Part shown: positions 56,639 through 64,000 of the stretch, in pieces
Position numbering within the stretch: the stretch's first letter is position 1
How the letters are laid out: each line of letters opens with the position of its first letter
Virus record (IMG/VR): IMGVR_UViG_3300028666_000022
Span: 248,001 to 312,000 of that record
Direction: 5' to 3' (one strand)
From: a virus
DNA: 64,000 nt
Notes under the pieces: generated by a model
What the model was told of the DNA's origin: nothing
Databases searched by the model: none
Seen by the model: only the letters and a program-made list of their open reading frames with translations
Program-made: the position numbers and the translations under genes

Positions 56639-59600
56639 ATGGCTGTAACAAATTTAAATTCAGATCAAGCTTCGATAACAGTTGGTAATGTAACTTTAGT
56701 TGATCCAAATAAAGTCAATGTTAATTTAAATGTTGTTAATGGTATTCCTCAATATCAGGACATGTATATTTTTGCTGAATTAACAGCAACAAAAAAAGGT
56801 AGAACAGTATTAGTTACAGGTGCTAATGGTATAACAAATAATAATACTTCAGATAAATCAGTTGTTGTAAATTTCATGGGTAATGATCAAAATCCCGATT
56901 CACCTAATTATTTAAAATTCACCACAAATTGGTATGATGGAAGTGTTGGAAATAATACACAATATGAAGGTTTTGGTATTAGTAATATTAAAGTAGTTGT
57001 TAATTCATCGTTTGTTCCACAAATTAATATTCAATTTATTGATTTAAGGGGATTAGCATTTTTTAATCAATCTAATTCTCCATATAGAATACTTTTTGAT
57101 TTTCCACCACCAGTATTTCAATTAACATTAAAAGGATATTATGGTAAAGCGTTATCATATAAATTACATTTAGTTAAATATACTTCTGAATTTAGGGCAG
57201 AAAATGGAAATTACATTATTGATGCTCAATTTATTGCAATTACATATGCTCCATTAACAGATATTTTATTTAGATATGCAGTTAATTTCCCGTTGATCAA
57301 TAATGATAGCGTCTCAATTAGTTCAAACACTGGATTAGAACCAAAAAATACTTATGAATTAATATTAAAATTAAAAAATTTATATTCTGAATTTAGTGAA
57401 AAAAAGAATACTAGTACAGATAATCAAACATATGAAAATATATTAAAACAAATTAGTAATATTGATGATGCAATTTCTTTATTGGGTGCATATAATAATG
57501 ATGAGGATTTGAAAAAAAATTCAGTTCCGGTTCTCATGATGAAAAATAGTCAATTTATTACTGAAGGTGGTGATGAATTAACTACGATTAAAAATCTTTC
57601 TGAATACGATAATTATATAAAGAGTTTATCTAAAGATGGAATACCAGATAATTTAGATCAAAGATTATATATTACTTATTTGGTTAGTAATAACGTTTCA
57701 ATTCCAAATGATTTATTAGGTATTTCAGAAGGTGGTAGTACTGATTATAGAACCAATATTTTAATTGAAGCATTAGATACATATAGAAAAAATAAATTAA
57801 TTGCTAAAACCAATAATGTTTTAGGTAAAACAATAAACGATAATGATATTCCACTTGCTAGTGAATTTAGAAGTAATACTAAAAATAATACTAGTGATCC
57901 TGAAATAACAAATCTGTATGTTGGTTTAGATGTAACTAATTTTTATATTAAATTATATAAACAAAAAGCAAATTTATTAAAATTAAAATCAGATACAATG
58001 TCAGTTATTAATCAAAAAATTAATAACATGGTTATTGGAAGCCTTGGTATGAAACCAACAATATATAATATATTTAAAATTATATTAAATGATGTTGATA
58101 CTTTTTTTAATATTTTAAGAACAACATCAAATAAAGCAGAAAATGATCATCATGTTAAATACGCTAATTTAATTGCTAATAGTAATACATATAAAGATAT
58201 TATAAGTAAAATATATGCGTTTCCATTGATAATTAAACAGGAGATGATTTGTAATCAAATTAAAGAAAGTAGAATAGCACCTGTTGAATTAAGTGCTAGT
58301 TTACCTGAAGTATTTCCAGAATTAGATTTAATTAAAAACTTTATTGATACATTTACTACTCAGCAAAAAATTACTGAACTAGTAAATATGAGAGCAGAGC
58401 AAAATGCTGATGGTACATATAAATGGATTCCAATATCACCAGTAGATTCAAAACTTGCAACATCTGATTTAAATACTCCATATTATGGTGTTGATACTTC
58501 TGCAGGTGGTAATGCTTCTCAACCAATTAATTTGTCTAGTGATAGTAAATTGACACAAATATTTAAAATATTATTAAATAGATTTTATATTCTTTCACAA
58601 AGTTCATTAACAAATGATTTTTATAATACTGGAAGAGGAAGTGAAACGTTAATTAGTATGTTTTCTGCTTCAGAATCAATCAATTTAGCTGCTTCAATTA
58701 CTAATACAAATAATACAAAATTATTATCAAATGCTGCAGAACAATTTGGTGGAAATGTTAATAATTTTTATAATTATATTAAAACAAATATTCCAGATTA
58801 CTATTCTTTTACACAAGATTCAAAAGAATCGATTAAAATATCAAATGGTAGTGATATTTATGTAGATAAAAAAAATAAAAATTATCAAGGATTTATATTA
58901 TCTTCAGAACAAATCGTTATCCAATCTAATGAAGGTGGAAATAGTAATAATCCAATAGATAAATTTCAAAAAGACAATAATTTAGGATTTTGGGATAAAT
59001 TATTAAATGGTGCTAGTCGTGAAAGTTTTTATAAATTTACACAAGAAAATGTTTTTTATATTAAAGATAGTAATCCAGATGGTAGTGATGGAAATAATAA
59101 CGTAAATGTTCAAACACGTTTTGCTAGTATTAACTCTGGATCTCATTTAATTGAAGGTGTTAAGACTTATGTTGGTGTTGATATTAATGTTGATACATAT
59201 ACTAAAGATAGAATAAGACTAAGTAATATATTTGCTGAAGTTAATGTATTTAAAAATAGAATCGATGATATTAATTTTTTATCAAAAAATGGTAATAACG
59301 GTTTTAGAGAAATTGGGATAACTTCAGAAGTTCAAGCAAATGGTTTAATTTTATTTGGTGATATTATCAATATTTGGGTTAGTCAATTAAGTAATTTTGA
59401 TACTCAAATATATGATACTATTATAAATGTTGATAGTTCTAAATTTAATTCAAGGTTAAGTGCGTTAATAATATTATCTAATTTTGGATATACATTAAGT
59501 CCATTTAATATATTTCCATTTGAATTAAATAAATTAATTTTTAATATACCTGCAGCAATTGAAATACCCAGTTATTTAGCTCCATATATGGGTGCATTGG

Positions 59601-61264
59601 TTGATATTAAAGCTGGTGATAATAATTATAACGATATTTATAATTTTTTTGTTAATGGTTCAGGTAGAAATTTAGATACTTCAGGTGTTTTTATATTTGC
59701 TGATATTTTTGACATTAATAATTATTTATCTGCTAATGATAAAAAAACATTCCAAGATTCATTCAATACTTTTTATAGAAATGGTGAATCAAATACACCA
59801 TTTAGAAATATTTTGAGTTTTTTAAATTTAATTTATCTTGAAGCACAAAAAAATAAAACAATTAAAAAGGATGTGTATCAAAATGGATTAGATCCTACTA
59901 AAAATGGTAAATATTTTAATACAATACTACAGCCATTATTAATGAGAAATAATATAATAAATTTTAGTCAAATTACATTTGAACGTTCAATCGATAATAA
60001 TATTGGTTATGAATCAATTAGTGTTGTTAATGATGGTGCAGCAAATAAAAATGTTGATTTTGTAAATAAAAAAAATGTTAATGATAAGTTTTTTAAAAGT
60101 TTTTTTAGAAATTTATCTGTTGATATTAAATCAAAAGAAAATGAATTAACAAATAAAGAACAAGAAAATAAAAAACTAAGTGGTGATGATGATATTACCA
60201 CTCAAATGTATTATTCATTTAAAAATATAAATGATAAATGGCTTACTGGACCACTTAATAACAATTCTGGTTATCCATTTAATGATAATGTTAATAAAAA
60301 TTTAATTGATTCTTTTGTTTTTGTTGATAGGGCAATGAATCCAGTTGGTGATACTGTAATTAATCCTGAAATATTAGTAAATATGCTTGATGATCCAAAC
60401 ATTTCAGTATTTACTGTATTAACACAATTATTATCAAATAATGGATTTGAATTCTTTCCATTACAAAATTTTATGGATATTGATAATAATGATTGGGAAA
60501 ATTCATTTAAAATTGATACGTCTGGAATTGTTAATCAAGCACCAACATTTGTTTGTATGTATATTGGTGGTTCAAGTAGTTATCCATCGGACATTGAATC
60601 ATCTGGTAATGAATTTAAAAATGATGGAATATTAGATTTAAGTAATCCCGGTGTTAATGACTTTTCAACAGAAGGATGTCAACAAAATCCTAGTGAAGAT
60701 AATCAAACACAACAAAATAATAACTTTCAATATAGAAAAGTTAGAGCATTTAGAGTAAGATTTGGCGAACAAAATCAATCTATGTTTACTAATATTAAAA
60801 TTGATAGTAAAGAATATCCAGAAACTAACGAATCAATTCAAATATTATCAAGATTAGCTGGTGATAATAAATTAAATGCTCCCCCACCCAAAGGACAAAA
60901 TTTATATAATTTATATGAAAATAGATCATATAAAGCAACTGTAAATGGATTGGGAAATATGATGATTCAACCAACACAATATTTTCAATTAGAAAATGCA
61001 CCAATGTATAATGGTGCTTATATTATTTTAGGTGTTGAACATTTTGTAGAACCAAATAGAATGACAACTAGTTTTTATGGTACAAAAATATTAAAATATC
61101 CAGTACCTAGAGTAAAACAAGCATCTGCAATATTAGGTTTTGAGGGTGGGAATAGTGATCAAACAGATGCTAATACATCCACAGATATTAATCCTGCTGC
61201 AAATGCTGATACTAATCCAGCACAAACACAATATAATTCAATGTATAGTTTTAAAATACAATAA
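56639..61264 (+). CDS. Very large baseplate hub-like protein, 1541 aa
   Basis: N-terminal 220 residues contain a tail-associated pattern: NIQFIDLRGLAFFNQ, PPPVFQLTLKGYYGKALSYK and FIAITYAPLTDILFRY. The long middle is Asn/Ser-rich with helical stretches. The C-terminal 130 residues (YKATVNGLGNMMIQPTQYFQ, then YIILGVEHFVEPNRMTTSFY) look like the oligosaccharide-binding/hub domain of gp27- or VgrG-type proteins. It is followed after one base by a transglycosylase gene, fitting a hub plus cell-wall-cutting enzyme pair. The family link of the middle part is unknown. Confidence 0.65.
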   Translation: MAVTNLNSDQASITVGNVTLVDPNKVNVNLNVVNGIPQYQDMYIFAELTATKKGRTVLVTGANGITNNNTSDKSVVVNFMGNDQNPDSPNYLKFTTNWYDGSVGNNTQYEGFGISNIKVVVNSSFVPQINIQFIDLRGLAFFNQSNSPYRILFDFPPPVFQLTLKGYYGKALSYKLHLVKYTSEFRAENGNYIIDAQFIAITYAPLTDILFRYAVNFPLINNDSVSISSNTGLEPKNTYELILKLKNLYSEFSEKKNTSTDNQTYENILKQISNIDDAISLLGAYNNDEDLKKNSVPVLMMKNSQFITEGGDELTTIKNLSEYDNYIKSLSKDGIPDNLDQRLYITYLVSNNVSIPNDLLGISEGGSTDYRTNILIEALDTYRKNKLIAKTNNVLGKTINDNDIPLASEFRSNTKNNTSDPEITNLYVGLDVTNFYIKLYKQKANLLKLKSDTMSVINQKINNMVIGSLGMKPTIYNIFKIILNDVDTFFNILRTTSNKAENDHHVKYANLIANSNTYKDIISKIYAFPLIIKQEMICNQIKESRIAPVELSASLPEVFPELDLIKNFIDTFTTQQKITELVNMRAEQNADGTYKWIPISPVDSKLATSDLNTPYYGVDTSAGGNASQPINLSSDSKLTQIFKILLNRFYILSQSSLTNDFYNTGRGSETLISMFSASESINLAASITNTNNTKLLSNAAEQFGGNVNNFYNYIKTNIPDYYSFTQDSKESIKISNGSDIYVDKKNKNYQGFILSSEQIVIQSNEGGNSNNPIDKFQKDNNLGFWDKLLNGASRESFYKFTQENVFYIKDSNPDGSDGNNNVNVQTRFASINSGSHLIEGVKTYVGVDINVDTYTKDRIRLSNIFAEVNVFKNRIDDINFLSKNGNNGFREIGITSEVQANGLILFGDIINIWVSQLSNFDTQIYDTIINVDSSKFNSRLSALIILSNFGYTLSPFNIFPFELNKLIFNIPAAIEIPSYLAPYMGALVDIKAGDNNYNDIYNFFVNGSGRNLDTSGVFIFADIFDINNYLSANDKKTFQDSFNTFYRNGESNTPFRNILSFLNLIYLEAQKNKTIKKDVYQNGLDPTKNGKYFNTILQPLLMRNNIINFSQITFERSIDNNIGYESISVVNDGAANKNVDFVNKKNVNDKFFKSFFRNLSVDIKSKENELTNKEQENKKLSGDDDITTQMYYSFKNINDKWLTGPLNNNSGYPFNDNVNKNLIDSFVFVDRAMNPVGDTVINPEILVNMLDDPNISVFTVLTQLLSNNGFEFFPLQNFMDIDNNDWENSFKIDTSGIVNQAPTFVCMYIGGSSSYPSDIESSGNEFKNDGILDLSNPGVNDFSTEGCQQNPSEDNQTQQNNNFQYRKVRAFRVRFGEQNQSMFTNIKIDSKEYPETNESIQILSRLAGDNKLNAPPPKGQNLYNLYENRSYKATVNGLGNMMIQPTQYFQLENAPMYNGAYIILGVEHFVEPNRMTTSFYGTKILKYPVPRVKQASAILGFEGGNSDQTDANTSTDINPAANADTNPAQTQYNSMYSFKIQ

Positions 61265-61265
61265 A

Positions 61266-62228
61266 ATGGCAAATAATATTAACTCAATTATTCCTAATTC
61301 AAAATACGAAAATTCAATAACTGCCGCTGGTGAAGAATTTATACATTTTATTTGTACGAGAGGTGGTCAAAATCTTTTAAGTGGAAAAAATAGTTATGCT
61401 TTACCATATACAAAACCATCTGTTAATAAAACTTGGACTTGTAACATATTTCACAATTTTAAAAAAATAACCACTGGAGATGATCTTGCAATTGCATTAA
61501 TCGATTGGTTTAACAAATATGCTGAAATGTATGGACTTGATGCCAATGTTATTGCAGCACAAGCATATATTGAATCTAATTATGTTATGTGGAATTATGC
61601 TGGCGGTAGTAGTTTACAAGGTCAAGATAGTACTGCTTCTGGTGTAAATCAATTTACCATGTTAACAATTTATGACATTATTATTAAAGGCACTTATGAG
61701 ACAATAAAAATGACAGCAAATGAAATCACTACATTAACCAATGGTATGAATAATCCATTAGATATAAATTCATATAGTGTTAAAAGTGCCACATATGAAG
61801 ATGCTTGGTTTAATAGACCAATTTTACATCAGAATGTTATTGATAATCCTGATATTATGATTAAAGCACAATGTAGATATATGAAAGCACTTGCTAATAG
61901 ATGTGCATCTTTAACTTCATCTTCTTTATTTTGCTATAGTAGAGGTAATTTTTATGCTGATACTTATACTAATACTATTCAAAAATGTAAACAACATTTT
62001 GTAAATAATGACAAATATCTTCAAGAAGGTCTGGATTATGTACTAAAAATATTTGGAGTGTTGGGTGATAAAAATAATGCATTAATAAAAAAGGGTGGTT
62101 ACAAACCTGCTGGTTATTATTTTGGATATGATGATACTAAAGGAAATAGTGAAAAAAATTTAAAACTAAATCAAAATTTTGATAGTTATAATGCTAATGT
62201 TAAAGAATCAGGAATGTATAAAATTTAA
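61266..62228 (+). CDS. Lytic transglycosylase-like tail enzyme
   Basis: 320 aa from ATG 61266, one base after the hub-like stop. The lysozyme-like core has YGLDANVIAAQAYIESNY with the probable catalytic Glu, and STASGVNQFT in place of the GLMQ motif of soluble lytic transglycosylases. No signal peptide, so delivery is by the virion. It would open peptidoglycan during injection, the role of T4 gp5. The C-terminal 80 residues (GGYKPAGYYFGYDDTKG) are Gly/Tyr-rich and may bind the hub. Confidence 0.72.
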   Translation: MANNINSIIPNSKYENSITAAGEEFIHFICTRGGQNLLSGKNSYALPYTKPSVNKTWTCNIFHNFKKITTGDDLAIALIDWFNKYAEMYGLDANVIAAQAYIESNYVMWNYAGGSSLQGQDSTASGVNQFTMLTIYDIIIKGTYETIKMTANEITTLTNGMNNPLDINSYSVKSATYEDAWFNRPILHQNVIDNPDIMIKAQCRYMKALANRCASLTSSSLFCYSRGNFYADTYTNTIQKCKQHFVNNDKYLQEGLDYVLKIFGVLGDKNNALIKKGGYKPAGYYFGYDDTKGNSEKNLKLNQNFDSYNANVKESGMYKI

Positions 62229-62240
62229 AAACTATTTATT

Positions 62241-62262
62241 GGCAGTTTTTATAATTACTGCC
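62241..62262. terminator. Hairpin between convergent genes
   Basis: GGCAGT (62241-62246) pairs with ACTGCC (62257-62262); a T-run follows the first arm and TTTATA-type sequence flanks both sides. Short stem, so moderate strength. Confidence 0.55.
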
Positions 62263-62273
62263 GAAATATAGTT

Positions 62274-63062
62274 TTATATTATTTCTTTCTTTAATTCATG
62301 TAAACTAATAATATCGTCATTAATTGTATTTGAATTAAATTTCATTTCACGAATCTTCTGAATGGTTTTACTTATTTTATCTTTAATGTTTTCGTTATTA
62401 ACATTCTCTAAAATAACTAAACTATCTTTCTTATATGTTTCAAGAAGCTCTTGTTTTTCTTCATCGCTAGATTTAATGAGTGTTTTTAATAAATTTTTAT
62501 CTTCTTCATTAAGACTCTCATATTTGTCATTAAATTTACCAATAGCTAGTTCAATAACTTCTTCATTAATATCTTTAAATTCTTTATTCTCAACTAAATT
62601 TTCTTTAGAAGATTTAATGTGATTTAAAACAATAGTAAATGATTCATGAATATCATCAACATCTACATTATCATAATCATTTAAAGATTCTTTAATTAAA
62701 TTAGAAATTGAATTATATAGTTTAACTTTCTCAGAATTTGCAATTCGCGAATCGAGAATATTTTCAGTAATAAATTTATTTAATTTCTTATGTTCAACAT
62801 CAATTTCAGTATTAGTATAAACCTCAAATAATTTAATGTTATTATCAATATAACGTGTAGCACTTAAATCATCATTAATATGTTTCTTCTCAATGTTATT
62901 GAAAACCTTAAATTCTAATTGTAGGATTGGTGAATTTTTTATAACATCAAAAAAATCAGAGGTTATCTTCTTAGATTCTTCATTTAATTCATTACTAAAA
63001 TAAGAATCATTCAATTTTTTCGAAACTAATAAATTAACTACCCCAATGTTAATGTTTTCCAT
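62274..63062 (-). CDS. Helical prohead-core-like protein, 262 aa
   Basis: Almost entirely charged helices (SEKVKLYNSISNLIKESLND; DEEKQELLETYKKDSLVILE), without hydrophobic segments. It sits between the portal and prohead protease genes, the position of core genes 67 and 68 in T4, but sequence similarity to them cannot be seen. I infer an internal scaffold or portal-cofactor role. A late motif lies 7 nt before the start. Confidence 0.5.
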   Translation of the reverse strand: MENINIGVVNLLVSKKLNDSYFSNELNEESKKITSDFFDVIKNSPILQLEFKVFNNIEKKHINDDLSATRYIDNNIKLFEVYTNTEIDVEHKKLNKFITENILDSRIANSEKVKLYNSISNLIKESLNDYDNVDVDDIHESFTIVLNHIKSSKENLVENKEFKDINEEVIELAIGKFNDKYESLNEEDKNLLKTLIKSSDEEKQELLETYKKDSLVILENVNNENIKDKISKTIQKIREMKFNSNTINDDIISLHELKKEII

Positions 63063-63069
63063 ATTAATA

Positions 63070-63084
63070 ATTTATAATAAATAC
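63070..63084 (-). promoter_or_regulatory. Late-type motif GTATTTATTATAAAT
   Basis: Minus strand, 7 nt before the start of the gene at 63062. Confidence 0.5.
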
Positions 63085-63134
63085 TATAATTTATTGTAAA
63101 AATATTATAATTTATTGTAAAAATATTATAATTA
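63085..63134. repeat. 21-bp tandem repeat, about 2.3 copies
   Basis: TATAATTTATTGTAAAAATAT at 63085-63105, repeated at 63106-63126, with a partial third copy. It lies in the 150-bp gap between the core-like and portal genes. Confidence 0.75.
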
Positions 63135-63137
63135 ATT

Positions 63138-63170
63138 TCGTCCGAAAAATAAGATACATTTCAGACGAAA
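63138..63170. other. Imperfect hairpin with long loop
   Basis: ATTTCGTC and GACGAAAT can pair across a loop of about 20 nt, in the gap downstream of the portal gene. No T-run; possible terminator or processing site. Confidence 0.35.
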
Positions 63171-63215
63171 TATCATTATATTTGTCACAAACATATACTA
63201 AATTTGTGAAATTAT

Positions 63216-64000
63216 TTACACTTCTAAGTCTTCTATATCCTCAAAATTAACATCTTGTACTTCATTGATGGTTTGTACTTTATTTATGCTTTCACCTTGT
63301 TTTAACATATCATCTATTTCATTAATCATATTCATTGCATTGGTATTTAGTTGAGTGTTTTTACTATCATTCTCTTTAATTATCTTCTTATGTTTAACTT
63401 CTTTTTTCAGTTCTTTTCCATAAACAAGATTTTCTATTTGCTTATTATATTCTTCTTCAGTTAAAACAGCTTTCTTATTTACAAATCCTTCACCTTCTAC
63501 TGGTGGTAATTCTGATGGTGTTTGAAATGGTTGCCCTTCTTGTGGTTTTGGTGTTTCATTAGGATTTTGAGCATCACCTGCAGGAGCATTAGAAGGATTG
63601 TTTGAACCACCTTGAGTAGTTTCACCACTTTGAGGTGTATTTCCTCCTAATGGTAATCCTTCTACTGGTTCTCCATATCTTTTATCTATATCTGTAAATA
63701 AACCAGATTTTTTGATTATAACAGGAGAATCTTGAAGCTCTTGTATTATAACCCTTTCCATCTTCTGTTGCTTTAAGTCCTCTACAATTTCTCTATCACT
63801 CATATTAAATATTTGACGTTTAGCTGTTGTATGTGACATTGGGGCAATACCATTTTCACTTCGAGTTAATTCACCATAGGTTTGTGCTTTTTCTCGCATT
63901 AATTCTGATTTTAACAATTCCTGTTGTGTTGATGGATTTGTTAATGTTAATGTGAAATCTTTTAAATCATCTCCAGAATATCCTAATAAATATAGGTGTA
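63216..64000 (-). CDS. 20: Portal protein (T4 gp20-like), C-terminal part
   Basis: The frame is open to the right edge, so about 260 C-terminal residues are present. YLLGYSGDDLKDFTLTLTNP, STQQELLKSELMREKAQTYG, GIAPMSHTTAKRQIFNMSDR and EIVEDLKQQKMERVIIQELQ match the T4-type portal. After this the tail is long, Pro/Gly/Gln-rich and then acidic (NEVQDVNFEDIEDLEV), an extension T4 gp20 lacks. The portal forms the dodecameric ring through which DNA is packaged and ejected. First gene of the head cassette as transcribed here. Confidence 0.88.
   Translation of the reverse strand, partial: HLYLLGYSGDDLKDFTLTLTNPSTQQELLKSELMREKAQTYGELTRSENGIAPMSHTTAKRQIFNMSDREIVEDLKQQKMERVIIQELQDSPVIIKKSGLFTDIDKRYGEPVEGLPLGGNTPQSGETTQGGSNNPSNAPAGDAQNPNETPKPQEGQPFQTPSELPPVEGEGFVNKKAVLTEEEYNKQIENLVYGKELKKEVKHKKIIKENDSKNTQLNTNAMNMINEIDDMLKQGESINKVQTINEVQDVNFEDIEDLEV

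Noticed and set aside
61140-61265. Upstream extension of the transglycosylase frame
   Set aside because: It overlaps the end of the hub-like gene and encodes low-complexity Ile/Leu/Gln residues; ATG 61266 directly after the stop is far better.
1-64000. Stop-codon reassignment, as in some large gut phages
   Set aside because: TAA, TGA and TAG all end genes at positions expected from spacing, and conserved domains contain no in-frame TAG or TGA.
1-64000. tRNA genes
   Set aside because: Looking for the T-arm GGTTCAAATCC-type sequence and CCA-flanked cloverleafs gave no convincing case; a tRNAscan-SE run would settle it.

Overview
This window looks like part of a large, very AT-rich contractile-tailed (myovirus) phage genome that infects a Bacteroidota host. 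T4-type morphogenesis proteins are recognisable: portal (gp20-like), prohead protease (gp21-like), scaffold (gp22-like), major capsid (gp23-like), tail tube (gp19-like), tail sheath (gp18-like), probable neck (gp13-like) and tail-terminator (gp15-like) proteins. The host assignment is an inference. It rests on TTG-N19/20-TATATTTG promoters (the Bacteroidota -33/-7 pattern), almost no Shine-Dalgarno leaders, a lipoprotein with a Bacteroidota-style lipobox (TSCKKDD), and an exported protein whose signal peptide ends in SSFGQ. The standard genetic code fits, with TAA, TGA and TAG all used as stops. I found no tRNA, rRNA or CRISPR array.

Layout. 1-2 kb: tail tube gene (minus strand) surrounded by three homing endonucleases. 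3.4-8 kb: plus-strand DNA ligase and small accessory genes. 8-18.8 kb: an endonuclease, then tail sheath, large structural proteins, a lipoprotein and the gp15-like gene. 18.9-28.1 kb: plus-strand nucleotide-metabolism and small-gene operon (dUTPase, sugar-nucleotide dehydrogenase-like, ThyX, nucleotidyltransferase-like, DUF1643, MazG-like, ATP-grasp). 28.2-32 kb: minus-strand neck region with an endonuclease inside it. 32-44.2 kb: plus-strand block of about 30 small genes with an intein-containing Dda-like helicase and a proteasome-like Ntn hydrolase. 44.2-46.7 kb: minus-strand cassette of small membrane, proline-rich and exported proteins. 46.9-51.2 kb: chimeric GIY-YIG endonucleases. 51.3-64 kb: head cassette gp23-22-21 and gp20 (minus strand), interrupted by a plus-strand baseplate-hub-like gene and a lytic transglycosylase.

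Expression. Two kinds of start signal can be told apart. Accessory operons carry host-like TATATTTG promoters. Structural genes on both strands carry a motif close to GTATTTATAnTAAAT, usually 7-12 nt before the start codon; I propose it is the late promoter. Hairpin terminators separate several convergent blocks.

Mobile elements dominate the unusual biology. Two genes contain LAGLIDADG inteins in catalytic motifs (prohead protease, helicase Walker B). thyX carries an in-frame LAGLIDADG insertion with no visible intein splicing blocks. At least seven further free-standing endonuclease-family genes sit beside structural genes and swap a small set of modules.
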